From Clostridia bacterium (GTDB lineage Bacteria > Bacillota > Clostridia > TANB77 > CAG-508), in contig JAAWDR010000026.1 in assembly GCA_022793875.1 (NCBI GenBank), positions 1-64,000 on the forward strand: a stretch of DNA of 64,000 bases, written 5' to 3'. Shown here piece by piece: positions 10,708 through 20,093 of this stretch (position 1 is the stretch's first letter; every line of letters begins with the position of its first letter). Both the position numbers and the translations under genes were made by a program. The notes below the pieces were generated by a model that did no database searches, had not been told where the DNA came from, and was given only the letters and a program-made list of their open reading frames with translations.

Positions 10708-10914
10708 ATGAGCGAGTTTATTAGAAAAGAGTTTTTAAGGTTTATATATCAATTCATATTAAATAAGAAATATAGCACAGCAGAAAAGCTAATGGATTTT
10801 TTAATTAATAATGAAAATGATATAAATTTGGTTAATTGGTATTTAGAATTTAAAAAATTATTATATGAAAGACCATTAATAATTTGTCAAAGAATCAGGG
10901 AATATTTGAGGTAA
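10708..10914 (+). CDS. Small hypothetical protein
   Basis: 68-aa ORF with AGGAGAA RBS. Confidence 0.5.
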   Translation: MSEFIRKEFLRFIYQFILNKKYSTAEKLMDFLINNENDINLVNWYLEFKKLLYERPLIICQRIREYLR

Positions 10915-10958
10915 GCAAAAGAATTAAAAAAATATACAAGAGAAAAGGAGAAATTATT

Positions 10959-11987
10959 ATGGCAAAGAAAAAAGGAAAACAAAAAAGATATTTTTGGTTA
11001 AAACTAAAAGAGGATTGGTTTAGTGGTACAACTGAAAAATATCTAAAATCATTACCAGCAGGAGATAGTTTGCTAATAACATATTTAAAAATTCAATTGA
11101 TAAGTTTAAAAACAGAAGGATTTTTAAAATATGAAAGATTATTACCATCTGCAGAAGAAGAAATAGCAATGTTAATTGATGAACCAGTAAATAATGTAAG
11201 ATTACTTATAAATGTATTATTAAAGACAGGGGCAATCGAAAGACTAGATGATAATTCTCTTTATTTGTTATCTTTACAAAATTTAATTGGCTCAGAAGGT
11301 AGTAGTACAGATAGAGTAAGAAGATTCAGAGAAAGACAAAAGGCGTTACAATGTAACAATAATCAGTTACAAATAGAAGGCGAAACAATTGAAACAATTG
11401 GAACAGAAGTGGAAAATTCAAAAGCGTTACAATGTAACGAAAATGTAACGCAAGATGATAATGACGAAAATTTGAAAATATTGCAAAATCTGGATTTGAA
11501 GGCACAGCGTTACAATGTAACACAAATGAAACGTAATGGTAACGGAGAGAAAGAGCAAGAACAAGATTTAGAGCAAGAACTAGAGCAAAATAACACTACA
11601 CTAGACTACACTACACTTGAAATTATATTTAATTATATAAATAAATATGAAGTGAAAAAACAATTAGATTTTTCTCTCACAGAAGAGCAACAAAAAGAAC
11701 AAGCTAGAATGTTTTTAGTAATAAATACACTTAAAAAACTAGAACTATATTTACCAGATGAAAAAGCATTGGAGATTATGACAAAAGATAGACAAAAAGA
11801 TTTGCTTATTCAATATTACGTTATAGATGAATTTTCTAAAAGTCCATATAATTTTTTACTTTATAAATTAAATACAGAAAATTTTAATTTTAGATATAAA
11901 AAAGCAATGAAGTACGTTGATAAATCAGACTTGGAAAGATTTGTAAGCTATTTAATAGCTTGTTTGCAAGAGGAATTACTAGGTTAA
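10959..11987 (+). CDS. Phage-type replisome organizer / DnaD-like replication initiator
   Basis: KKGKQKRYFWLKLKEDWFSGTTEKYLKSLPAGDSLLITYLKIQLISLKTEGFLKYE N-terminal domain; AGGAGAAATTATT before ATG 10959. Confidence 0.8.
   Translation: MAKKKGKQKRYFWLKLKEDWFSGTTEKYLKSLPAGDSLLITYLKIQLISLKTEGFLKYERLLPSAEEEIAMLIDEPVNNVRLLINVLLKTGAIERLDDNSLYLLSLQNLIGSEGSSTDRVRRFRERQKALQCNNNQLQIEGETIETIGTEVENSKALQCNENVTQDDNDENLKILQNLDLKAQRYNVTQMKRNGNGEKEQEQDLEQELEQNNTTLDYTTLEIIFNYINKYEVKKQLDFSLTEEQQKEQARMFLVINTLKKLELYLPDEKALEIMTKDRQKDLLIQYYVIDEFSKSPYNFLLYKLNTENFNFRYKKAMKYVDKSDLERFVSYLIACLQEELLG
11343..11521. repeat. Iterons GCGTTACAATGTAAC inside the replisome organizer gene (putative origin)
   Basis: Three exact 15-bp copies at 11343-11357, 11424-11438, 11507-11521; GTTAC-N3-GTAAC inverted core. 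Confidence 0.7.
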
Positions 11988-12030
11988 AAGAGTATAATTT
12001 TATGTTTTTTTATATTTTTAGGAGTTAGAA

Positions 12031-12291
12031 ATGAAACAGATTATTATGCAATTAAAGGCATTAGGAGTAATAAGATTTGTTTTATTCTATTTACTTGTAG
12101 CATTAGAGTTTATATTAAATTTACCATATATCATCATTAGAAATATTTATTTAATATTCAATCTAATGTTTAAGAGAACAGACAAATTTTTTGAAAGAGA
12201 ACGAATTATATTACTCCTAAAAATAGGTTTTACCAGAAAATTTTTATATAAATGTAAAGAGGATTATAAGCATTATATAAAAAACTTATAA
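12031..12291 (+). CDS. Small membrane protein, unknown
   Basis: ORF with AGGAG RBS, hydrophobic segments. Confidence 0.5.
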   Translation: MKQIIMQLKALGVIRFVLFYLLVALEFILNLPYIIIRNIYLIFNLMFKRTDKFFERERIILLLKIGFTRKFLYKCKEDYKHYIKNL

Positions 12292-12329
12292 AATTTAATT
12301 TTATTACAAAAGAAATTGGAGGAATTGTA

Positions 12330-12839
12330 ATGGGGCAAAAAGTTTATACGCAAAAAGAGATTAGTATAATGTTTAATAAATCTTTAGCACTATTAGCTCA
12401 TTACAAAAAAGAACTAATAGAAAAAGGATATATGTATAAAAATGAAAAGGGGAAAAATGTAATAAATCAGGAAGGAGCAGAATATTTAAGGCGAAGATTT
12501 GCTGAAATAGACCAATCTAAAAGAAAAAATAAAAATGTAAAAGAAGATAAAATTGTATTAGAGCAAGAAGTTAAAATTTTACAAAAAGAAAAAGAGTGGT
12601 ACAAAGATAAACTAGAATATTACAAGAATCAAGCTGAAGATTGGAAAAAACAAGCAGAAAATTGGAAAGATGAAAAAAATAAGGAGTATAAAGATAAAGA
12701 AATTTGGAGAGAAATGGCTATAAAAAATGAAAGAATACTTTTAGAAAATCGAAAGATGTTACTATCATCTTCCAAAGAAAAACCTAATATTTTTAAAAAA
12801 TTAAAACAAAAAGAAAGGGGAAATAATGAAGGAGCTTGA
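12330..12839 (+). CDS. HTH/coiled-coil protein (MerR-like N-terminus)
   Basis: QKVYTQKEISIMFNKSLALLAHYKKELIEKG then long coiled coil; GGAGG RBS. Confidence 0.55.
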   Translation: MGQKVYTQKEISIMFNKSLALLAHYKKELIEKGYMYKNEKGKNVINQEGAEYLRRRFAEIDQSKRKNKNVKEDKIVLEQEVKILQKEKEWYKDKLEYYKNQAEDWKKQAENWKDEKNKEYKDKEIWREMAIKNERILLENRKMLLSSSKEKPNIFKKLKQKERGNNEGA

Positions 12840-13008
12840 TGGAAAATATTGTTTATATGAAAAGAGTAATTATGTTTGTGGCATATTGAAAGTTAAGGAT
12901 TGCAAAAAATGTAAATTTAAAGTTCCAAATACAGAAGAAAATTATCAAAAGAAAATAATACAGGTTGAGAAAGATATTGATATGTATAAGGCTAAACATC
13001 TCATTTAA
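12826..13008 (+). CDS. Small Cys-containing protein
   Basis: CLYEKSNYVCGILKVKDCKKCKF; overlaps upstream gene, coupled. Confidence 0.5.
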   Translation: MKELDGKYCLYEKSNYVCGILKVKDCKKCKFKVPNTEENYQKKIIQVEKDIDMYKAKHLI

Positions 13009-13022
13009 TATAGGAGGTCCAA

Positions 13023-13301
13023 ATGGAAGAAGTTAATTTAGAAGAATTTCTATTAAAATATGATTTTAGAATAACTAATGATAAAGATATTCCTTTAACA
13101 AGAGTTATAAGAATATGTTTAGATACAGTTGGAGAAAATGATTGGATATATTTTGGATTATATTATTTTGATTCAGAAGAAAACATTCGTAAAAGATTAA
13201 GACTTGTATTAAATGAAAAAATTTTAAAACAATACATATCGAATTTCTATTATGATGAAGAGAGAAAAGTCTTCAGTATATATTTAGAAGATAGGAGTTA
13301 A
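13023..13301 (+). CDS. Hypothetical protein
   Basis: ORF with AGGAGG RBS. Confidence 0.55.
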   Translation: MEEVNLEEFLLKYDFRITNDKDIPLTRVIRICLDTVGENDWIYFGLYYFDSEENIRKRLRLVLNEKILKQYISNFYYDEERKVFSIYLEDRS

Positions 13302-13328
13302 AAATAAACAGTTAAGGAGGATTTTGAA

Positions 13329-13865
13329 ATGAATCAAACTAATAATGAATTTTTAGAGAAGATGAGAGAAGTAATTAAAGAAGAATTATCTAAAATAGAT
13401 GTTAGGAAGATGAGTTTTGATAGATGTTTAAATAATATAATTGTTATTTTAGAAAATTACAAAACTTTAAAACAATTCACAGCACAGGTTGAAAACGTAA
13501 AGTTTAGTAAAGAAGAAATAGACCAGGCAAAACAAAAAGAAATTGAAAAAATGATGAAAGAAGTTTTTTCAAATAAAGAGATTTATTTAGAATCCTTATA
13601 TAAAAAGCATTTACAAACTAGATTATTTTTGAACTTTTTAGAAGGTACGTTTGAGGAATACATAAAAGAAACTGAAATTTCTATGAAACCAAAAAGCGAA
13701 TTGAAAATTGCAATATTATCAGAAGTGTATATGGAAGGAAAAGAGATTAAACAATTTTTGTATGAACACAACTTGGGATATGGCAGAACATTTTATTATG
13801 CAAGGAATGAACTATATGAAGAACTAGCTGTAAGAGTATTTGGAATTTATGCACTAAAATTATAA
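13329..13865 (+). CDS. Hypothetical protein, possible ArpU/RinA-like regulator
   Basis: ORF with AAGGAGGATTTTGAA RBS; C-terminal KIAILSEVYMEGKEIKQFLYEHNLGYGRTFYYARNELYEELA. Confidence 0.5.
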   Translation: MNQTNNEFLEKMREVIKEELSKIDVRKMSFDRCLNNIIVILENYKTLKQFTAQVENVKFSKEEIDQAKQKEIEKMMKEVFSNKEIYLESLYKKHLQTRLFLNFLEGTFEEYIKETEISMKPKSELKIAILSEVYMEGKEIKQFLYEHNLGYGRTFYYARNELYEELAVRVFGIYALKL

Positions 13866-13902
13866 GATAGATAAGAAACAAAAGAGAAAGAAGTGATAAT
13901 AT

Positions 13903-14361
13903 GTGAGATCAATTAGGAAAATACGCCAAAGAATAAAAAAGAATCCTACTGATATTCCTTATGATGTAAAAGTATCAGTAGCAATTAGAGATAATGGTAT
14001 GTGTATTAATTGTAAAAATAAAAAAGGAATAGGACAACCTAATGCTCATTTTATAGCAAGGCAATTTGGTGGACTAGGTATTGAGGAAAATATTTTAGAA
14101 TTATGTGATATTTGTCATAAAGAATTTGATAATTCAATAGGTAAAGAAAAAGTACAATTAGAACAAAAGTATGAAAAATATTTGAAAAGTAAATATCCAT
14201 ATTGGAACAAAGAAATGTTAGTTTTAAGAAGTTATAAAATAAAAAAATGCAAGTTGTGTAATAAAGAATTTGGAACAAAGTCAAGTAAAGAAAAGATTTG
14301 CAAGGTATGTAAAAACAATCTCAAACTAAAGCAACTTGCGTGTTCCACTAAAATTTCGTAA
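13903..14361 (+). CDS. HNH endonuclease-like protein with C-terminal Cys4 zinc motif
   Basis: CINCKNKKGIGQPNAHFIARQFGGLGIEENILELCDICHKEFD plus CKLCNKEF...KICKVC; GTG start. Confidence 0.7.
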   Translation: MRSIRKIRQRIKKNPTDIPYDVKVSVAIRDNGMCINCKNKKGIGQPNAHFIARQFGGLGIEENILELCDICHKEFDNSIGKEKVQLEQKYEKYLKSKYPYWNKEMLVLRSYKIKKCKLCNKEFGTKSSKEKICKVCKNNLKLKQLACSTKIS

Positions 14362-14494
14362 GAAATTTAGTGGCAGGATAAGAAAAACGGAGGTTTTTCT
14401 GGTTACACTTAGAAAGACAAGCTTTCTAGTCCTCTTTTAGAGCTAAAAATGTTAAGAGGATTTAAAGATGGCATACACTTCGGTGTATTTTTTA
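14339..14494 (+). ncRNA. Structured RNA element, copy 1 (five hairpins, 3' UUCG terminator)
   Basis: CGTGTT-CCACTAAAATTTC/GAAATTTAGTGG-CAGGATA-AGAAAAAC/GTTTTTCT-AGAAAG/CTTTCT-CCTCTT/AAGAGG-ATACAC(TTCG)GTGTAT-TTTTTT; matches copy 2 in order and conserved linkers. Confidence 0.65.
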
Positions 14495-14522
14495 GCAAAG
14501 GATAATGGAGGAACATTGAAAA

Positions 14523-14741
14523 ATGGCTATTTTTATAACAGTATTCATAACAATAGTGCTTTTTTGTATAGTTTTTCTTTTATATTGTTGTATTGTTGTA
14601 GGAAATCAAAGTAAAACTGATGAAGAAAGAGAATTTGAAAATTTAGAACAGTCAGAATATATAAAGAAATCAAAAGAAATAAAAAAGCAAAATAAGAAAA
14701 ATAGATATAAAGATAAAAATGATAAAATTATTTATCTTTAA
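14523..14741 (+). CDS. Small single-TM protein
   Basis: Hydrophobic N-terminus, charged C-terminus; GGAGGAACATTGAAA RBS. Confidence 0.6.
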   Translation: MAIFITVFITIVLFCIVFLLYCCIVVGNQSKTDEEREFENLEQSEYIKKSKEIKKQNKKNRYKDKNDKIIYL

Positions 14742-14755
14742 GAAAGTAGGTACAG

Positions 14756-16846
14756 ATGAAAAGTTTAATAATTGCAGAAAAACCAGAACTTGCAAAATCA
14801 ATAGTAAATGCAATAGATGGGAAAGTAAGTAACAAAGAAGGATATTTTGAAAAAGGAAATTATATAGTAACGTGGGCTTATGGTCATATTTTAAGATTAA
14901 AGACACCAGAGGAATATGATGAAAGCAATGAAAATTGGGAAATAAAACAGTTGCCAATATATTTTGAAAACTGGGGGAAAGTTCCTATTGGTAAAACTAA
15001 GAAACAGTTTAATATTATAAAAAAACTAATAAATGAATGTGATGAAGTAATTAATGCAGGAGATATAGATGAGGAAGGACAATTATTGATAGATGAAATA
15101 ATTGAATATTGCAAATTCAAGGGTAATGTTAAAAGAATACAAACATCTGCATTTAATGAAGATTACTTAAAGAAAGCATTGAGAAATTTAGAACCTAATT
15201 CAAAATATAAGACTTGGGGAAAGAGTGCAAATGCAAGAGCAATAGCAGATTATGTTGTAGGTATAAATCTAAGTAGATATTTTTCTTTATTAAATGAAAC
15301 CACATTGTCAGTAGGAAGAGTGCAAACTCCAACATTAGGATTAGTAGTAAATCGTGATTTAGCAATTGAAAATCATATAAAAGAAAAATATTATGACGGA
15401 TATGTAGATATTAATGTAAATGGAAATATTGTTAAGGCAAAATTAGAAAATAAAGATAATGTTATTTATAAAAATCAAGAAGAGTTAAAACATATATTAG
15501 ATAAGTTTATAAATAAAAATCTAAAAGTAAATATAACAAAACAAATTAAAAATGAAAATGCTCCATTACCATTTAATCTAACTAAGTTACAATCTCATAT
15601 TAGTAAAAAATATAAAATTAAGCCTGATGAAACATTGAAAATAACGCAGGATTTAAGAGAAAAATATCACGCAATAACATATAACAGAAGTGATAGTCAA
15701 TATCTTAATGAAGAACATTATAAAGAAGCACCAGAAGTTATAAAAAAGGTATTAAAAAATATTGATTTAAAATTAGATTTAGATTATAGTAATTTACCTC
15801 ATTCAAAATGTTTTGATGATAGTAAAGTAACAGCTCATCACGGAATCATACCAACTTTAATAAATTTAGAGTTATCTAAAATGAATGATAAAGAACAAAA
15901 AGTATATAAAGAAATTTGTATGTATTATTTAATCCAATTTATCAGACCATTAAAAAAAGAGATTACATATTTAGAAACAGAAGATCAAAATAAATATAAG
16001 TTTAAAGCAAGTTCAACAAATATTTTAGATGAAGGATTTAAGAAATACTTAGATAAGGATAGTAATAATGATAATATAGAATCAACATTGTCAAAATTAT
16101 TAGATGGATTATATACTGGAATTATAATAAAAAATGATATTAAAGAAATAGAAACAAAACCACTTGCAAGATATACACAGGCAAGCCTAATAGAAGATAT
16201 GACAAGAATATCAAAATATGTTGATGATCCTAAAATAAAAGAAATATTAAAACGAAAAGATAAGGATAAGGAAGGCGAAAATGGAAGTATAGGTACAAGT
16301 GCAACACGAGCGAGCATTATTCAAAATCTGATAAAAAGAGGATATATTAAAGAAGAAAAAGATAAAGTTATTTCGACAGAATTAGGTAGAGAATATTATA
16401 AGATATTACCTGACGAATGGAAAAAAGCAGATTTAACAGCAAAGTGGTGGATTATCCAGGAAGAAATACGAGATGGAAAAGCAGATCAAAATAAGCTATT
16501 AAAATCTATTCTTTTAGATATAAAAAATGTTTTAGAAACGAAAGATGTGTCAAAATTCAAATTAAAGAGAGACTATAAAAGCGAAAAGACAATATTAGGA
16601 CATTGTCCTTTATGTGGTAAAGACATTATCGAATCTAATAAATCATATTATTGTTCTGGATATAAAGAGGGTTGTAAATTTTCAATTTGGAAAACTATAT
16701 CAGGAAAGAAAATATCAAAAACAAACGCTAAACAATTGTTAGAAAAAGGAATAACAACAGAAATAAAAGGTTTTAAATCTAAATCTGGAAAGCAGTTTAA
16801 TGCAAAATTACAAATTATAAACGAAGAAATCAAATTTTTATTTTAG
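14756..16846 (+). CDS. topB: Type IA DNA topoisomerase (topoisomerase III)
   Basis: MKSLIIAEKPELAKSIVNAI, INAGDIDEEGQLLIDEII, LSVGRVQTPTLGLVVNRD, C-terminal CPLCGKDI Zn motif. Confidence 0.93.
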   Translation: MKSLIIAEKPELAKSIVNAIDGKVSNKEGYFEKGNYIVTWAYGHILRLKTPEEYDESNENWEIKQLPIYFENWGKVPIGKTKKQFNIIKKLINECDEVINAGDIDEEGQLLIDEIIEYCKFKGNVKRIQTSAFNEDYLKKALRNLEPNSKYKTWGKSANARAIADYVVGINLSRYFSLLNETTLSVGRVQTPTLGLVVNRDLAIENHIKEKYYDGYVDINVNGNIVKAKLENKDNVIYKNQEELKHILDKFINKNLKVNITKQIKNENAPLPFNLTKLQSHISKKYKIKPDETLKITQDLREKYHAITYNRSDSQYLNEEHYKEAPEVIKKVLKNIDLKLDLDYSNLPHSKCFDDSKVTAHHGIIPTLINLELSKMNDKEQKVYKEICMYYLIQFIRPLKKEITYLETEDQNKYKFKASSTNILDEGFKKYLDKDSNNDNIESTLSKLLDGLYTGIIIKNDIKEIETKPLARYTQASLIEDMTRISKYVDDPKIKEILKRKDKDKEGENGSIGTSATRASIIQNLIKRGYIKEEKDKVISTELGREYYKILPDEWKKADLTAKWWIIQEEIRDGKADQNKLLKSILLDIKNVLETKDVSKFKLKRDYKSEKTILGHCPLCGKDIIESNKSYYCSGYKEGCKFSIWKTISGKKISKTNAKQLLEKGITTEIKGFKSKSGKQFNAKLQIINEEIKFLF

Positions 16847-16856
16847 AAAATAATTA

Positions 16857-16896
16857 AAATCCAGGAGAATCAAATAATTATTCTTCTGGATTTTTT
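16857..16896. terminator. Bidirectional terminator between convergent genes
   Basis: AAAATCCAG-AGAA...TTCTTCTGGATTTTTT. Confidence 0.7.
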
Positions 16897-17156
16897 AACC
16901 AATTTTTAGCTTCAACATTTTTAAATACTTTATCATCAAAAAAGTCTTTTAACTCTATATCAAAACCTTCACAAATATATAGCAAATTTTCTAATCTAAT
17001 TGTTTTGGTACTTCTTTTTAAGAAAACAGAAAGCGTGTTACGAGGTATACCTGTTAAAATACTTAAATCATATATCTTCATATTATTTTCTTTCATAAGT
17101 TGCTTTATTCTTACTACAATTGCGTCAGATAATTCCATCAATTTATCTCCTCTCAT
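16878..17156 (-). CDS. XRE-like HTH regulator
   Basis: VVRIKQLMKENNMKIYDLSILTGIPRNTLSVFLKRSTKTIRLENLLYICEGFDI. Confidence 0.75.
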   Translation of the reverse strand: MRGDKLMELSDAIVVRIKQLMKENNMKIYDLSILTGIPRNTLSVFLKRSTKTIRLENLLYICEGFDIELKDFFDDKVFKNVEAKNWLKNPEE

Positions 17157-17283
17157 AGATACAATTATTTAAAATTATATCAAAAAAAGTTTATTTACCT
17201 GGTCAAGCGATTGAACAAAAAAGAAAAACTATTTATTTTTTTGTGATATTATGTTATAATATATGGCTAGGAGGAGAAGTTTT

Positions 17284-18057
17284 ATGAAAAAGGATTTTTA
17301 TATTCTTCAAATAGAAGATGAAGAAGCATTAGCAAAACAAACAGAAGATATGATAAAAGAGAATTGTCCTTTTGTTACGAGAATGAAAACTGTTGGAACA
17401 GGAGAAAAAGGGATTGAAGAAATACAAAAAGAAATGCCAGATTTTATTATTTTGAATCAATATATGCCAGGAATTACAGGGTTAGAAATGCTTGAAAGAT
17501 GTCATAGTTTAGAACTAAAACTTCCCGAAGTGATCGTAATTACAGGTGGGTTAAAAACTAAAGAGGAAGAAGATAGATTTTACGAATTAGGAGTAAAGTA
17601 TATTTCTTCAAGACTACTTAATGATATTCAAAGAAGGTTTATTTTTTATTATATTGTGGAATGTTATAAAAGTTCAACTAAAATAGAAGAAGAAGATATG
17701 ACAAGAATAATATCGAAACAATTGAATGAAATAGTTGAAGATATAAGAAATATAAAACAGCCATATAATGTTGCATTATTAGGCTATCTTCTTAGGCACT
17801 TATTAATAAATAATATTGAATATACAACAGAGATAAAAGATGATTTATATAAAGAATTACAAGAAAAAAATAATTTAACAGAAGATATGATAAATGAAAT
17901 ACGAGAAAGAATAGAGGAAGTAATAGAAAAAAACTATATAAACGAAAATCCAATAAGAAAGTTAAATTATAGTATAAATAAAGATGAAATTCAGAAAGAA
18001 TTTTTTCATAAGTTAAAAGAAAATGTTTTAAAAGATATAATTGCTGAAAGTAACTAA
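17284..18057 (+). CDS. Receiver-domain regulator with Spo0A-C-like domain; phosphoacceptor Asp apparently replaced by Asn
   Basis: ILQIEDEEALAKQTEDMI...PDFIILNQYMPGITGLEML (LN where LD expected)...LPEVIVITGG; C-terminal IRNIKQPYNVALLGYLLRHLL...YKELQEKNNLTEDMINEIRERIEEVIEKNY; AGGAGG before ATG 17284. Confidence 0.7.
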   Translation: MKKDFYILQIEDEEALAKQTEDMIKENCPFVTRMKTVGTGEKGIEEIQKEMPDFIILNQYMPGITGLEMLERCHSLELKLPEVIVITGGLKTKEEEDRFYELGVKYISSRLLNDIQRRFIFYYIVECYKSSTKIEEEDMTRIISKQLNEIVEDIRNIKQPYNVALLGYLLRHLLINNIEYTTEIKDDLYKELQEKNNLTEDMINEIRERIEEVIEKNYINENPIRKLNYSINKDEIQKEFFHKLKENVLKDIIAESN

Positions 18058-18181
18058 CTTAAAGTTGCTTATTTTTAGAACTGCAACTACTACAAATAAG
18101 AGTGGTTGCAATACAAACAGATTATTCAAAAAATCTCTTACTCATAATATAATTGAAAATATTGTGAGAGAGGGAATTGAT

Positions 18182-18532
18182 ATGAATTTTAAAAAGATAG
18201 GAAAGAAAATAGCTGATAAAAGAAGTTTATTAGGAATTACACAAGAAGAGTTAGCAGAAAAAGTTAATTCTTCAGCTAATTATATATCTAATATAGAAAC
18301 AGGAATCAAAAGTGGAAGTTTAATTTTCTATATTAAAGTGGCAAATGAATTAAAACTAAGTTTAGATTTCTTATTTAGTGAGGAACTTCCAAATTTAGAT
18401 ACAAATACAGCAACTAATAATGAAATTATAGAAATGATTGATATGCTAAGTAAAGATGAGAAGCAAATGGCAAATATATTTATTAAGAATATTGTTAAAG
18501 GTTTGATAGAATTAAGAAATGAAAATAAGTAA
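18182..18532 (+). CDS. XRE-family HTH regulator
   Basis: KKIGKKIADKRSLLGITQEELAEKVNSSANYISNIETGIKSGSL. Confidence 0.85.
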   Translation: MNFKKIGKKIADKRSLLGITQEELAEKVNSSANYISNIETGIKSGSLIFYIKVANELKLSLDFLFSEELPNLDTNTATNNEIIEMIDMLSKDEKQMANIFIKNIVKGLIELRNENK

Positions 18533-18615
18533 ACATAAATTTTTGCAAAAAGTTTGCAAAATACTGCAGTATACATTCAATAATTCAAGTGCTAAAATAT
18601 TAATATGAAAAATTA
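18532..18615 (+). promoter_or_regulatory. Shared ICE promoter module, copy 1 (upstream of parB-like gene)
   Basis: TTTTTGCAAAAAGTTTGCAAAATACTGCAGTATAC-N18-TAAAAT (-10 at 18593-18598, TGC extended -10). Confidence 0.7.
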
Positions 18616-18620
18616 TATTT

Positions 18621-18655
18621 AAAGAAAGCGAGAGAAATCTTGGCTTTCTTTTTTT
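18621..18655 (+). terminator. Leader hairpin with U-tract (putative attenuator)
   Basis: AAAGAAAGC-gagagaaatcttg-GCTTTCTTTTTTT, 9-bp perfect stem between promoter copy 1 and RBS. Confidence 0.6.
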
Positions 18656-18674
18656 GCACAAAGGAGGAAAATTG

Positions 18675-19916
18675 ATGGCTACTTTATTGGAAAAACATAT
18701 GAAATTAGAAGAAATGAAAAAAATAAGGAATTGGAGGAATGAAGGTTATGAATTAGAAAAAATTAAAGAATTAGTTGATAAAACTAATATTACTGAAGAA
18801 GAAATTAAGCAAGTATTTTATGAAAATTCAGAAGAGATTCAAGAGCAAGAACAAAATGAAAATTTAGAAAATTCAGAAATACAAAAAGACATAGAAGAAA
18901 CAAAAAATGATATTGAATTTACAAAGATTGAAGATGAATCTGAAGAAGAAAAAATTGAAACAGAGTTAAATAATGAAGAATTACAAGAAAGTAATTTTGA
19001 TGATCTTGAAGAAATAGAAGAAAGTGAAATAGAAGTAGTTGATGATATACAAGAGAGTATTCAAGATGAAAAATATGAACTTATAAAAGATGAAGATTTA
19101 GAAGATTTTCCAAATCAACCTTTTAAAATGTATTCAGAATCAAGAAAAAATACAATGATAGAAAGCATTAAAATAAATGGAATCATAGAACCAATAGTTG
19201 TAAGAAGAACAGAAAATGGGAAATTTCAAATATTATCTGGTCATAATAGAAGATTATGTGGAAGAGAAGCAGGACTAACTGAATTTAAGTGTATTGTAAA
19301 AGAGAATATGACAGAAGATGAAGCTAGATTATATATGGTTGATAGTAATTTAATGGTTAGAGATGTAATGCCTACTGAAAGAGGTAAAGCTCTAAGTATA
19401 AGAAAAGAATGTTTAAAAAATGAAAAAATAGCTTCTAAAATTGAAAATGAAATAATGCAAGATAATGTAAATAAGTTAGATACAATTCAACAAAAAATGA
19501 TAGAAGAAAACCAAATGAGTAATGGTAACATTCAAAGATATATACGATTAAATTATTTGATTCCAACTCTTGGAGAAATGGTTGATGATAAAATAATAAA
19601 TTTAAAAACAGGAGAAAATTTAAGCTTTTTAAATAAAAAAGAGCAAAGAGATGTTGCAAATATAATTGAAAAAGAAAATATTAAAATATCAGAAGCTATG
19701 TCAAAGAAAATTAAAAAGTCTTCTGAAAGTGGAGAACTAACAAAAGAACTAATGAAACAAATATTAATAAAAGAAAAGGATAAAAAGTTAGAAATAAGAG
19801 TAATTTTCTCTGAAGATGAAATTAAGAAATACTTTAATAGAATCAATAATGGTAATGTTACAGCAAAAGACTGTAAAGACTATATTTTAGCAGTTTTGGA
19901 AGAACAGACAGCATAA
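18675..19916 (+). CDS. ParB/Spo0J-like protein with acidic N-terminal extension
   Basis: NQPFKMYSESRKNTMIESIKINGIIEPIVVRRTENGKFQILSGHNRRLCGREAGL; TERGKALSIRKE. Confidence 0.88.
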   Translation: MATLLEKHMKLEEMKKIRNWRNEGYELEKIKELVDKTNITEEEIKQVFYENSEEIQEQEQNENLENSEIQKDIEETKNDIEFTKIEDESEEEKIETELNNEELQESNFDDLEEIEESEIEVVDDIQESIQDEKYELIKDEDLEDFPNQPFKMYSESRKNTMIESIKINGIIEPIVVRRTENGKFQILSGHNRRLCGREAGLTEFKCIVKENMTEDEARLYMVDSNLMVRDVMPTERGKALSIRKECLKNEKIASKIENEIMQDNVNKLDTIQQKMIEENQMSNGNIQRYIRLNYLIPTLGEMVDDKIINLKTGENLSFLNKKEQRDVANIIEKENIKISEAMSKKIKKSSESGELTKELMKQILIKEKDKKLEIRVIFSEDEIKKYFNRINNGNVTAKDCKDYILAVLEEQTA

Positions 19917-20068
19917 AAAATACACCGAAGTGTATCTCATCTTCATAACATCTGCATAAAAAATGATGTAGCAGAGGAGTAGAAAGCTTGCCTTTCTAAC
20001 TGTTGACAGGAAAGACACTTCTTTCCTTATCCTGCCCTTAATTTCTTTTTGGAAATTAAGGGAACACG
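19915..20068 (-). ncRNA. Structured RNA element, copy 2 (opposite orientation)
   Basis: Minus strand: CGTGTT-CCCTTAATTTC/GAAATTAAGGG-CAGGATA-AGGAAAG/CTTTCCT-AGAAAG/CTTTCT-variable hairpin-ATACAC(TTCG)GTGTAT-TTTTTT. Confidence 0.65.
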
Positions 20069-20093
20069 AAAGATAAAGCAAGGAGAGATAAAA

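Noticed and set aside
14339-14494. Assignment of the structured element to the HEARO family because an HNH ORF is adjacent
   Set aside because: The HNH protein lacks recognisable IscB features and I could not match the RNA layout; needs a covariance search.
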